Source: Cupriavidus taiwanensis LMG 19424 (GTDB lineage: Bacteria > Pseudomonadota > Gammaproteobacteria > Burkholderiales > Burkholderiaceae). Taken from it: DNA of 64,000 nt. The notes under the pieces were generated by a model that did not search any database, had not been told where the DNA came from, and was given only the letters and a program-made list of their open reading frames with translations. Shown one piece after another: positions 1 through 7,513 of the stretch. Numbering within the stretch: the first letter of the stretch is position 1; each line of letters begins with the position of its first letter. The stretch lies in contig NC_010530.1 of assembly GCF_000069785.1 (NCBI RefSeq), positions 366,001 through 430,000 of the forward strand, read 5' to 3'. The translations under genes were made by a program, and so were the position numbers.

Positions 1-199
1 AGCAAGCCCTTGCAGGTTCCGGGCCACCGTCGCGGCGCGTTGCCGCGGCGCCTGTAACCCAGCCCGTCCGCCGCATCGTTTGTAAATGGTGCATGTAGCG
101 GGTTCGGCTTCCACCCGACGACCGCTGGCATCGGCCAAGTGCCGTGTCCTTTGCACCGTTGCAAGAAGGCCGTGAGGCACCGCGCGGTGGCGGCCGATA
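1..199. other. Left-edge segment, no gene supported
   Basis: GC-rich sequence between the window edge and the stop codon of the first Bug receptor. No frame here looks like a known protein and no T-tract hairpin was seen. It could be the downstream spacer of the Bug operon. Confidence 0.4.
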
Positions 200-1189
200 T
201 CAATCCGGCTTGATACCGGCCCGCGCAATGATCGGCCGCCAGCGCTGCTGCTCCTGCGCGATGAAGCGCGAGAACTCCGCCGGCGTGCCGCCCACCACGA
301 TGGCCGCGTCCGCGCTCAGGCGTTCGACCGAGCTCTGGCTCTTCACGGCTTTCATGGTGGCGTCGGCCAGCTTGTCGGCGGCGGCCTGCGGCAGCGAGGC
401 CGGCGCCAGCAGGCCATACCACTGTGTCATCTCGAAGCCGGGATAGCCTTGCTCGGCCACCGTGGGCACGTCGGGCAACTGCGCGATGCGCTGGGTCGTG
501 CCGGTGGCGATGCAGCGCACCTTGCCGGCCTTGATGAACTGCAGGATCGCCGGTGCCCCGACCGCGGCGGCGTCGAGCCGGCCGGACAGCAGGTCGGTGA
601 TCTGCGGGCCGCTGCCGCGGTACGGCACGTGGGTGATGAAGGTGCCGGTGGCGGCCTTCAGGTATTCGAAGGCCAGGTGGCCGGCGCTGCCGTTGCCGGC
701 CGAACCATAGTTCAGCTTGCCGGGCTTGCTCTTGGCCAGCGCCACGAATTCCTTCAGGTTCTTCGCGGGCACGTCGGGATGGACCACGTACAGGCTCGGC
801 ACCTTGGACAGCAGCGAGATCGCGCGGAAGTCCTTGACCGGGTCGTACGGCAGCTTCGGGAAGATGAAGGGATTGACCGCCAGCGTGCCGATATGGCCGA
901 GGATCAGCGTGTGGTTGTCATCGGCGCGCGCGACCTCGCCCATCGCGATATTGCCGGCGGCGCCCGGCTTGTTTTCGACGAACACGGACACGCCGAGCAG
1001 CTTGGTCAGCTCCGCCGCGGTCGAACGCGCGACGATCTCGGAACTGCCGCCTGGCGCGAACGGCACCACCAGCCGGATGGGCTTGGCCGGCCACGCCTGG
1101 GCGCGGGCGAGCGAGGGCGCCAGCGCGCACGCGCCCAGCGCGGCGCTGGCCTTGAGCAGTTGGCGGCGAATGGGATTGGCTGCGGTCAT
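200..1189 (-). CDS. Bug-family tripartite tricarboxylate receptor, periplasmic binding protein
   Basis: A 329-residue extracytoplasmic solute receptor of the Bug/TctC type, which binds carboxylates or similar small ligands in the periplasm. The start is chosen at MTAANPIRR because AGGAGAC lies just upstream; the open frame continues further upstream without a signal sequence. The N-terminus has a twin-arginine-like IRRQLLKAS followed by a hydrophobic stretch ending near ARAQA. The family motif PFAPGGS is at about residue 43, with GNGSAGHL and HVPYRG later, and the length is normal. It is the last gene of a GntR-Bug-Bug group, 56 bp after the second receptor. No TctA/TctB membrane genes are near, as is common for orphan Bug proteins. 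The ligand cannot be predicted. Confidence 0.9.
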   Translation of the reverse strand: MTAANPIRRQLLKASAALGACALAPSLARAQAWPAKPIRLVVPFAPGGSSEIVARSTAAELTKLLGVSVFVENKPGAAGNIAMGEVARADDNHTLILGHIGTLAVNPFIFPKLPYDPVKDFRAISLLSKVPSLYVVHPDVPAKNLKEFVALAKSKPGKLNYGSAGNGSAGHLAFEYLKAATGTFITHVPYRGSGPQITDLLSGRLDAAAVGAPAILQFIKAGKVRCIATGTTQRIAQLPDVPTVAEQGYPGFEMTQWYGLLAPASLPQAAADKLADATMKAVKSQSSVERLSADAAIVVGGTPAEFSRFIAQEQQRWRPIIARAGIKPD

Positions 1190-1245
1190 GCTTGTCTCCT
1201 GGGGTTGCGGTAGCCGGGCCGCGAAGCGGCAGGGTGGCTGCGTGG

Positions 1246-2229
1246 TTATTCGGGCCGGATGTTGCCGTCGCGGATGACCTTGGCCCATAGCCGCGCCTGC
1301 CCGTCGATGAACTGTCGCGCTTGCGCCGGCGGTGCCGCCACGACTTCGCCACCAAGCTCGGCCACGCGCTGCCGAATCTCGGCGCTGGTCATCACCTTCT
1401 GCAGCGCGTCGGCAAGCCTGGCGGCGATCGGATCCGGGGTCGCGGCGGGGAGGAAGGCCGCGTTCCATTCATACACCTCGTAGCTGGCCACGCCGGCTTC
1501 CTGCATGGTCGGCACCGCGGGCAGCGCCGGGGTGCGGGCCCGGCTGGTCACCGCCAGCGGCTTGAGCTTGCCGGCCTGGATGTGCTGCAGGCTCGAGGCC
1601 ACGTTGGCAAAGAACAGCGGCACCTGTCCGGCAATGACGTCGGTCATGGCCGGGCCGCCGCCCTTGTAGGGCACGTGCAGCAGGTCGACCTCGGCGCGCT
1701 GCTCGAACAGCACGCCGGCCAGATGCTGCGCCGAGCCGTTGCCCGACGACGCAAAGGCAACCGAGCCCGGCTTCTGCCTGGCCATGGCGACGACATCGCT
1801 GACCTTGCCCGCCGGAAAGCTTGCAGTGGCGACCAGCACATTGGGATAGCGCGCCAGCACGCCGACCGGCCGGAACGCCTTGTCCGGATCGTAGGGCAGG
1901 CGCGGATAGAGGCTGGGATTCACGGCGTAGGACGAGGCATCGACCATCACCGTGTAGCCGTCGGGCGCGGCCTTGGCGACGTAGGCCGCGCCGATCTGCC
2001 CGCCGGCACCCGGCCGGTTCTCGACCACCACGGTCTGCCCCAGCTCGCGCCCGAGGCCGGGTGCGATCAGCCGTGCCATCAGGTCCGCGCCGCCGCCCGG
2101 CGGGTAGGTCACCACGATGGTGATGGGGCGTGCCGGCCAGGCCGCGGCGTTGTCGGCGGCCTGCGCCGGCGTGGCGATAGCGATCAGGGCGGTGGTGGCC
2201 GCGGCGGCGATCGCGTGGCGTACTTGCAT
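1246..2229 (-). CDS. Bug-family tripartite tricarboxylate receptor, periplasmic binding protein
   Basis: A 327-residue Bug/TctC receptor, paralogous to its downstream neighbour. The start MQVRHAIAAA is preceded by AAGGAGA and opens a Sec-type signal peptide ending near PAQAAD. The conserved ligand-loop sequence TYPPGGGADL and later GNGSAQHLAG and HVPYKGGGPA are present. It lies 35 bp downstream of the GntR gene, so the two are probably cotranscribed. Two Bug receptors in tandem under one regulator suggest two related ligands or a duplicated uptake function linked to the divergent amidohydrolase. That link is inference from position only. Confidence 0.9.
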   Translation of the reverse strand: MQVRHAIAAAATTALIAIATPAQAADNAAAWPARPITIVVTYPPGGGADLMARLIAPGLGRELGQTVVVENRPGAGGQIGAAYVAKAAPDGYTVMVDASSYAVNPSLYPRLPYDPDKAFRPVGVLARYPNVLVATASFPAGKVSDVVAMARQKPGSVAFASSGNGSAQHLAGVLFEQRAEVDLLHVPYKGGGPAMTDVIAGQVPLFFANVASSLQHIQAGKLKPLAVTSRARTPALPAVPTMQEAGVASYEVYEWNAAFLPAATPDPIAARLADALQKVMTSAEIRQRVAELGGEVVAAPPAQARQFIDGQARLWAKVIRDGNIRPE

Positions 2230-2264
2230 GGGTCTGTCTCCTTGGCGGCGGTCCATAACGGTGC

Positions 2265-3014
2265 TCAGCGGACGTCGGCGGTATAGCGGAAGGCAAAGGC
2301 GTCGCCGCGCGTCAGCCGGTATTCGATGCAGTGGCCGGCCAGGTCGAAGGCGTGGCGCGTGACGACCGCGCAGGGATGCGCATCGGGCAGCATCAGCAAC
2401 GCGGCCTCGTCCGCCGCCAGCGTGCGGAAGGTCACCTCGTCCACGGCACGATGGACCGTGACGCCGCAGGCGCTGCCCAGCAGCGGGTAGAGCAGGTCGC
2501 CCCACTGCGCCGGCGGCAGCTGCTGCAGGGCTTCGCAGCGCGGCAGCGGCAGCCAGATCGATTCCAGCAGCCGTGGCGTCTGTTCCAGCCAGCGCCGGCG
2601 CGAGATCGCCAGCCCGCGCGCGCCGCTGGCCAGCCCGAAGCGGGCCGCCATGGCCTTGTCCAGCCGGACGGCGCGGCACGACAGGATTTCAGAGCGGGGC
2701 ACCACGGGTGCGCCATCGGCGCCGCCGAAGCGGAAAAACCGCATCAGGCTGGCGCCGCTCAGCCCCCTGCGCACAAAGGTGCCCTTGCCCTGCACGCGCT
2801 CCAGCAGGCCTTGCTGGACCAGCACGGCAATGGCCTGGCGGATGGTGCCCAGCGCGATGCCGAACTCCCGTGCCAGCGCCCCTTCGGCCGGAATGGCACT
2901 GCCAGGCGCCCAGTCGCCCGAAACGATCCTGGCCTGCAGTGCCGCCGCGATCTGGCCGTAGCGGCTCAGCCCCGCGGCGGCGGTGGTGGTCTGGAGCGGT
3001 GCGTTGTCTGGCAT
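2265..3014 (-). CDS. GntR family transcriptional regulator, HutC/UTRA type
   Basis: A 249-residue regulator. Residues about 18 to 85 form a GntR winged helix-turn-helix (ALQARIVSGDW, EFGIALGTIRQAIAVL, GKGTFVRR), and about 105 to 245 form a UTRA small-molecule-binding domain. It is first in a minus-strand group with two Bug receptors and divergent from an amidohydrolase, so it probably senses the substrate or a metabolite of that pathway. A perfect 14-bp palindrome lies 34 bp upstream of its start and is a candidate operator. The effector is unknown. Confidence 0.88.
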   Translation of the reverse strand: MPDNAPLQTTTAAAGLSRYGQIAAALQARIVSGDWAPGSAIPAEGALAREFGIALGTIRQAIAVLVQQGLLERVQGKGTFVRRGLSGASLMRFFRFGGADGAPVVPRSEILSCRAVRLDKAMAARFGLASGARGLAISRRRWLEQTPRLLESIWLPLPRCEALQQLPPAQWGDLLYPLLGSACGVTVHRAVDEVTFRTLAADEAALLMLPDAHPCAVVTRHAFDLAGHCIEYRLTRGDAFAFRYTADVR

Positions 3015-3047
3015 GCCGAAGCCGTGCTAAATTGACTGCGTGTTTAT

Positions 3048-3061
3048 GTCCTCTAGAGGAC
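3048..3061. promoter_or_regulatory. Perfect 14-bp palindrome, candidate GntR operator
   Basis: GTCCTCTAGAGGAC is identical to its reverse complement. It sits in the divergent spacer between the GntR gene and the amidohydrolase and directly precedes a TAGAAT hexamer on the plus strand. GntR/HutC regulators commonly bind such dyads near their own promoters. The link to this regulator is inferred from position. Confidence 0.45.
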
Positions 3062-3115
3062 TAGAATACTGACGCGGGTCTGTATGCCATATCCGGATAT
3101 ACCCGCCCCACGGAG

Positions 3116-3256
3116 TAATGCCGTTCAGTTAACCACCGTCGTTCCCGCGCAGGCGGGAACCCAGTGACTTTTTCCCCGAAGGGGACGTGAAAGACGCTGG
3201 ATTCCCGCCTGCGCGGGAATGACAGTAGGGTTTGATGCCTTAACTGAACAGTATTA
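3116..3256. mobile_element. MITE-like insertion with terminal inverted repeats and a 12-bp flanking direct repeat
   Basis: The 141-bp element begins with TAATGCCGTTCAGTTAA and ends with TTAACTGAACAGTATTA. These 17-bp ends are inverted repeats with two mismatches. Inside is a second pair of inverted arms related to ATTCCCGCCTGCGCGGGAAT at about 3149-3167 and 3202-3222, giving a long cruciform. The element is flanked on both sides by the same 12 bases, CGCCCCACGGAG, at 3104-3115 and 3257-3268, as expected of a target-site duplication. It encodes no transposase. The right copy of the duplicated target supplies the GGAG ribosome-binding site of the amidohydrolase. A degenerate partial copy lies near 60.2 kb. 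Confidence 0.75.
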
Positions 3257-3276
3257 CGCCCCACGGAGGCTTGATG

Positions 3277-4131
3277 ATGAGCAGGCGCGCATTGCCGCTG
3301 GTGGATACCCATTTCCACGTCTTCGATACCGGCGCGGCCACGGCTTCGGCGCGCTACCGGCCGGCCTATGCCGCCGGGCTGGACGACTGGCAGGCGGCCG
3401 TTGGCAGCCTGGACGGACGCGGCGACCAGGGCGACCTGTATGGGGTGGTGGTCCAGACGAGTTTTCTCGGCACCGACAACACGGCGCTGCTGGCCGCGCT
3501 GAAAACACTGCCCGGGCGCTTGCGCGGCGTGGCGGTGGTCGACCCCGCCATCACGGACGCGCAGCTGACGGCGCTCCAGGCCGCCGGCGTGCGCGGCATC
3601 CGCCTGAACCTGTACGGTGATCCGGAATGGCAACGCATTGCCACCGCGCCATGGCGCGCGCTGTTCCACAGGATTGCCGCGCTGGGCTGGCACGTCGAGC
3701 TCCATACCGGCAACGGGCAGGGCGCCATGGTGCTGGCGCAGCTGGATGCGGCGCTTGGTGCTGCCGGCGTGCCGGTCGTGCTTGACCACTTTGGCCGGCC
3801 CGGCACGGCAGGGATCGCGGATCCCATCTTCGACGTCGCCATGGTGGTGCGCGCGCGTCGCCAGCTGTGGGTGAAAATCAGCGCGCCCTACCGGCTGGCA
3901 TCGCCACACGATTGGCCACTGCTTGCGCAGCGCTGGCGCGACATCGTCGGCGATGACCGCCTGCTGTGGGGCAGCGACTGGCCGTGGACCAATCACGAGG
4001 GGCCGCAGCGGCTGGACGAGTGCCGCGAGCTTGCCGCGTGGCGAGGGCAGGACGGTGACGGCGCGGCGTTGTCCGCCGCGCTGCGCTGGCGCAACGCCGC
4101 GGCGCTTTACGGGTTTGCTCTGCCGGCGTAG
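3277..4131 (+). CDS. Amidohydrolase of the 2-pyrone-4,6-dicarboxylate hydrolase-like family
   Basis: A 284-residue TIM-barrel hydrolase of the amidohydrolase_2 class. The metal-binding HxH is at VDTHFHVFD near residue 12. Later landmarks are WHVELHTGNG, VVLDHFGRPG and LLWGSDWPWTNHE, whose aspartate is the usual catalytic residue. PDC lactonase (LigI) and related lactone hydrolases share this layout, so hydrolysis of a lactone or cyclic dicarboxylate is plausible. GGAGG at 3265-3269 gives best spacing to ATG 3277; TTG 3271 and ATG 3274 are in-frame alternatives. It diverges from the GntR-Bug-Bug group, suggesting that the receptors import its substrate or a precursor. The MITE-like insertion lies in its 5' leader. 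Confidence 0.82.
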   Translation: MSRRALPLVDTHFHVFDTGAATASARYRPAYAAGLDDWQAAVGSLDGRGDQGDLYGVVVQTSFLGTDNTALLAALKTLPGRLRGVAVVDPAITDAQLTALQAAGVRGIRLNLYGDPEWQRIATAPWRALFHRIAALGWHVELHTGNGQGAMVLAQLDAALGAAGVPVVLDHFGRPGTAGIADPIFDVAMVVRARRQLWVKISAPYRLASPHDWPLLAQRWRDIVGDDRLLWGSDWPWTNHEGPQRLDECRELAAWRGQDGDGAALSAALRWRNAAALYGFALPA

Positions 4132-4159
4132 CGGTATCGCAGCGTTGTACGGCGAGTAC

Positions 4160-5080
4160 TCAATCCACTGTCAGCACCGCCGGCAGCGCGGCCACCAGCA
4201 AATCGATCGTCACCCGCAGCTTGTGCGGCAGGAAACGCGTGCGCGGCCATACCAGGTGCAACGGCGTGCGGCTGGCCGAGGCCTGTGGCAGCAAGCGCAC
4301 CAGCGTGCCCTGCTGCAGCGGCGCCCGCACCAGCCACAGCGGCAGGTTCGCCACGCCGGCGCCGCGGATCGCGGCCATGGCCAGGGTATCGATGTCGTCG
4401 AAGGCGAGCCGGTGTGACAGCTCCGGCCGCACCGGATTGCCGTCGGTGTCGGCCAGTAACCAGGGAACGGGCTGGCTGCCGCGCAGGTAGACCAGGCACT
4501 GGTGCGACAGGAGTGCGGCAGCGCTGGCCGGCGTGCCGTGACGGCGCAGGTAACCGGGCGCCGCGCACAGCACCATGGCCTGCGCGCCCAGCGGCCGTGC
4601 CACCAGCGTGTCGCTGTCCGGCAGGCGGCCGCTGCGGATCGCCAGGTCGATGCCGTCGTCGGCAAAGTCCACCAGCCGGTCGGTGAAATTCCCTTCCAGC
4701 CGCAGTTGCGGATGACGGTCCGCCAGTTGCAGCAGCAGCGGCGCCACATGATGGCGGCCGAACACCACCGGCGCGCTCACGCGCACGCGGCCCGCGACGG
4801 CGCCGCGCCCGGCCTCCAGCATGTGCTGCGCGGCATCCAGTTCCTCCAGCGCCTGGGCGCAGCGCTCGTAGAACGCCTGGCCGTCGTCGGTCAGCACCAG
4901 GCTGCGCGTCGTGCGCACGAACAGGCGCGCGCCGACGCGCGCCTCCAGCCGCGCAATGGCCTTGCCGATGGCCGAGCGTGTCAGGCCCAGGCGCACCGCT
5001 GCCTGGGCAAAACTGCCCGCTTCCGCCGCGGCCACGAAGGCCGTGATGCCGGCCAGCCGGTCATGGGTGATTGGTTCCAT
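4160..5080 (-). CDS. LysR family transcriptional regulator
   Basis: A 306-residue LTTR. The HTH covers about residues 5 to 65 (AEAGSFAQAAVRLGLTRSAIGKAI is its core, cited here by position 20-43), followed by a substrate-binding domain that starts around RVRVSAPVVFG. ATG 5080 (MEPITHDRL) is preferred over a TTG 33 bp upstream because it matches the usual LTTR N-terminus. It is divergent from the dehydrogenase at 5174 with a 93-bp spacer, the classical LTTR arrangement, so it probably controls that gene. It converges with the amidohydrolase. Confidence 0.88.
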   Translation of the reverse strand: MEPITHDRLAGITAFVAAAEAGSFAQAAVRLGLTRSAIGKAIARLEARVGARLFVRTTRSLVLTDDGQAFYERCAQALEELDAAQHMLEAGRGAVAGRVRVSAPVVFGRHHVAPLLLQLADRHPQLRLEGNFTDRLVDFADDGIDLAIRSGRLPDSDTLVARPLGAQAMVLCAAPGYLRRHGTPASAAALLSHQCLVYLRGSQPVPWLLADTDGNPVRPELSHRLAFDDIDTLAMAAIRGAGVANLPLWLVRAPLQQGTLVRLLPQASASRTPLHLVWPRTRFLPHKLRVTIDLLVAALPAVLTVD

Positions 5081-5173
5081 GGTGGCTACACAGGAAGGAA
5101 TTCGATTGTCCAATGGATCGGACGGGGAATCAGTATAGTGGGTTCATCGTTTTCCACCCACAGGACTGCACCC

Positions 5174-6187
5174 ATGACTTCCTCCATGCAACGCTGGCAA
5201 CTTTCGGCATTCGGCCGCAACCACCTGCATCGCGTCGATGCGCCGATACCCACGCCGGGGCATGGCGAAGTACTGGTGCGGGTGCATGCGGTCGCCCTGA
5301 ACTACCGCGACCTGATGATCATCCACGACGGCATGGGCATGCCGGTGCAGCCGCCGCTGGTGCCGGGGTCGGACATGCGCGGCGAAGTCGTGGCCATTGG
5401 CGATGGCGTTGCCGACTTTGCCGTGGGCGACGCGGTCATCAGCACCTTCTTCACCGGCTGGCTCGATGGCGTGCAGCCGCGCCACAGCAAGCCGCTGGGC
5501 GTGCCGGGGCCCGGCATGCTGTCCGAGTACGTGGTGCTGGCCGAGGATGCGCTGGTGGCGGCGCCGCGCACGCTCGACGCCGCGCAGGCCAGCACGCTGA
5601 CCTGCGCCGGCCTGACGGCGTGGCAGGCGCTGGCCGAGGCCACGGTGACGCGGCCGGGCGATACCGTGGTGGTGATCGGCACCGGCGGCGTGGCCTTGTT
5701 CGCGGTGCAGATCGCCCGTGCCCAGGGCGCGCGCGTGATCGTGGTATCGGGCAGTGACGACAAGCTGGCGCGCGCGCAGGCCGTGGGCGCGGCGCACGGC
5801 ATCCATCGCGGCCGTACGCCCGACTGGCCCGCCGCGGTGCGCGAGCTGACCGGCGGCCACGGCGCCGACCATGTGCTGGAACTGGCCGGCGGCGACAACT
5901 TCGGCCGCTCGCTGGCTGCGCTGGCGCAGGGCGGTCGCGTCTCGGTGATCGGCAACCTGCAGGGCGACGAGCTGCGCGCCAACGTCTATCCGGTGCTGCA
6001 TGGCCGCGTGACCGTGCAGGGTATCGGGGTGTCGCACCGGCGCGCCTTGCAGGACCTGGTGCGCGCCGCAGACTGGCTGCAGCTTCGACCGGTGGTGGCG
6101 CGCGAATACGGGTTCGGCGAGCTGCCGGCGGCGCTCGACCACGTCGAGCGCGGCGCCTTCGGCAAAGTGGTGGTGCGGCTGGACTGA
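5174..6187 (+). CDS. Zinc-independent MDR-superfamily NAD(P)-dependent alcohol dehydrogenase/quinone oxidoreductase
   Basis: A 337-residue medium-chain dehydrogenase. The GroES-like N-terminal domain carries VALNYRDLM at about residues 39-47, where zinc alcohol dehydrogenases have a catalytic cysteine. The catalytic zinc ligand is therefore missing and a quinone-oxidoreductase-like reduction is more likely. The Rossmann motif GTGGVALFA is near residue 174, followed by VIVVSGSDDK. It lies divergently from a LysR gene, with a TATAGT -10-like hexamer at 5134-5139. The substrate is unknown. Confidence 0.82.
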   Translation: MTSSMQRWQLSAFGRNHLHRVDAPIPTPGHGEVLVRVHAVALNYRDLMIIHDGMGMPVQPPLVPGSDMRGEVVAIGDGVADFAVGDAVISTFFTGWLDGVQPRHSKPLGVPGPGMLSEYVVLAEDALVAAPRTLDAAQASTLTCAGLTAWQALAEATVTRPGDTVVVIGTGGVALFAVQIARAQGARVIVVSGSDDKLARAQAVGAAHGIHRGRTPDWPAAVRELTGGHGADHVLELAGGDNFGRSLAALAQGGRVSVIGNLQGDELRANVYPVLHGRVTVQGIGVSHRRALQDLVRAADWLQLRPVVAREYGFGELPAALDHVERGAFGKVVVRLD

Positions 6188-6198
6188 GGTCAGCCGGA

Positions 6199-6873
6199 TT
6201 ATGGCTTGCGGGCTTTGGCGCGCGTGCTTTTCCGGGCGGCCGCGCGCGCCGCTTCCTTTTGCGCCGCGGCAGCCGTGCTCAATTGCTCCAGCCACGCCAT
6301 GCCCTCGACATACGACAGGAAATGCCGCAGGTATTCGGGCGATGTCTCGCGCATCAGCGACAGCGCACGGTGCACGAGATGGTCGGTATTGAGCGGTCCG
6401 GCGTTCTCCGGCACGCGTTCCAGCGACTGGCGGAACTGCTGCTCGACGCTGACCCGGGCCCAGGTCTCGCGGAAGTAGTCGGCGAGGGTGTCGACCAGCG
6501 GCATGCTCACGGCTTGCGCCGGTGACGGCGAGACCGGGCGGGCATCGTTCGAAGCCGCCGCGATGGCGGGTCTGGCACGCGCGGCGAGATCGTGGACCAG
6601 TGCGCCCAGCGCGCTCACGGCTGGCGTTGGCACTGGCTGGCAAGTGGTCTCGCCAGCGTTATCGGCGTTGCGCGGCACAAGGGCGGCATAGGCGCCGATC
6701 AGCTCCCGCAGGCGCGCCTCCAGCAACTGCCGCGCCGCGCCGCCGTGTCCGGCGGCGCGGGCGGCCAGTGCCTGCATCAGCCGGAAGCGCACCGGGTCGG
6801 CGCGGTCGGCGCCGCTGGCCCGCCAGGCGTCGAGTTGCGCGCGGGCCCCGGCCGCCGCGTCGAGCTCAGCCAT
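6199..6873 (-). CDS. DUF2894 family protein, last gene of a motor-like operon
   Basis: A 224-residue cytoplasmic-looking protein with no signal or membrane segment. The N-terminus (LDAWRASGADRADPVRFR, about residues 15-32) and the motif LADYFRETWARVSVEQQ near 130 fit what I know of DUF2894. The C-terminus is alanine- and lysine-rich and basic. Its start overlaps the end of the OmpA/MotB-like gene by 8 bp, so translation is probably coupled. Its function is unknown. Within this operon it is a candidate cytosolic partner of the DUF802 tail. Confidence 0.8.
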   Translation of the reverse strand: MAELDAAAGARAQLDAWRASGADRADPVRFRLMQALAARAAGHGGAARQLLEARLRELIGAYAALVPRNADNAGETTCQPVPTPAVSALGALVHDLAARARPAIAAASNDARPVSPSPAQAVSMPLVDTLADYFRETWARVSVEQQFRQSLERVPENAGPLNTDHLVHRALSLMRETSPEYLRHFLSYVEGMAWLEQLSTAAAAQKEAARAAARKSTRAKARKP

Positions 6874-7513
6874 GCGCCTTCACCGTGCCGGTGGTCACGC
6901 GCGGCACCGGCGAGATTTCCACGCGCCGGTTTTTCGCTCGGCTGGCGGCATCGGCATTCGGCGTCACCGGCTGCTGCGAGCCGAACGCGGCCGAGAATAC
7001 CGATGAGGGCGGGATGCCCGCATCGATCAGCGTGCGGGTTACGGTCAGGGCGCGCTGCGCCGACAGTTCCCAGTTGTCGGCAAAGCGCCGGTTGCCCTCG
7101 CGCACCTGCTGGTCGTCGGTAAAGCCGCTGACCATCAGGATCTCGTCGCGGCTGCGCAGGTAGGCCGACAGCGGCTGGGCCAGGCTCCTGAGCAGATCGC
7201 GGCCTTCGGGCTGCAACTCGGCGGAGTTCAGCGCGAACAGCACGCTGCCGCTGATGCCGATGCGCCCGTTCACCAGCGTCACGCGGCCGGCGGCGAGCGG
7301 GCCGGCCAGCGCCTTTTCCAGCGTCTCGCGGCGCTGGGCTTCTTCCTGCCGCTGCTTCACCTCGGCTTCCAGCCGGGCCGACAGCTCCATCTGCACGCCG
7401 ATGACGCCCAGCAGCACCAGCACGAACGCGCCCAGCAGCACCGACATCAGGTCGCCGAAGACCGCCCAGGCCGGCACGGTGGGCTCAACGCCGGCGTCGA
7501 ATTCCTCTCTCAT
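6866..7513 (-). CDS. MotB/ZorB-like OmpA-domain inner-membrane protein
   Basis: A 215-residue protein with a short cytoplasmic N-terminus and one transmembrane helix at about residues 17-40. This helix begins AVFGDLMSVLL, placing Asp21 where MotB, ExbD, TolR and ZorB have the ion-carrying aspartate. A charged linker to about residue 75 leads to a periplasmic OmpA peptidoglycan-binding domain (LFALNSAEL, VSGFTDDQQ, NRRVEI at 195-200). It overlaps the DUF802 gene by 4 bp (ATGA) and the DUF2894 gene by 8 bp. It is probably the stator-like partner of the DUF802 channel protein. It is not flagellar MotB, because the partner has the wrong architecture and no motA lies near. Confidence 0.85.
   Translation of the reverse strand: MREEFDAGVEPTVPAWAVFGDLMSVLLGAFVLVLLGVIGVQMELSARLEAEVKQRQEEAQRRETLEKALAGPLAAGRVTLVNGRIGISGSVLFALNSAELQPEGRDLLRSLAQPLSAYLRSRDEILMVSGFTDDQQVREGNRRFADNWELSAQRALTVTRTLIDAGIPPSSVFSAAFGSQQPVTPNADAASRAKNRRVEISPVPRVTTGTVKAHG

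Noticed and set aside
3061..3996. A 311-residue minus-strand protein with an SFPRRRES segment
   Set aside because: That peptide is the translated stem of the MITE-like repeat, and the rest is antisense to the amidohydrolase.
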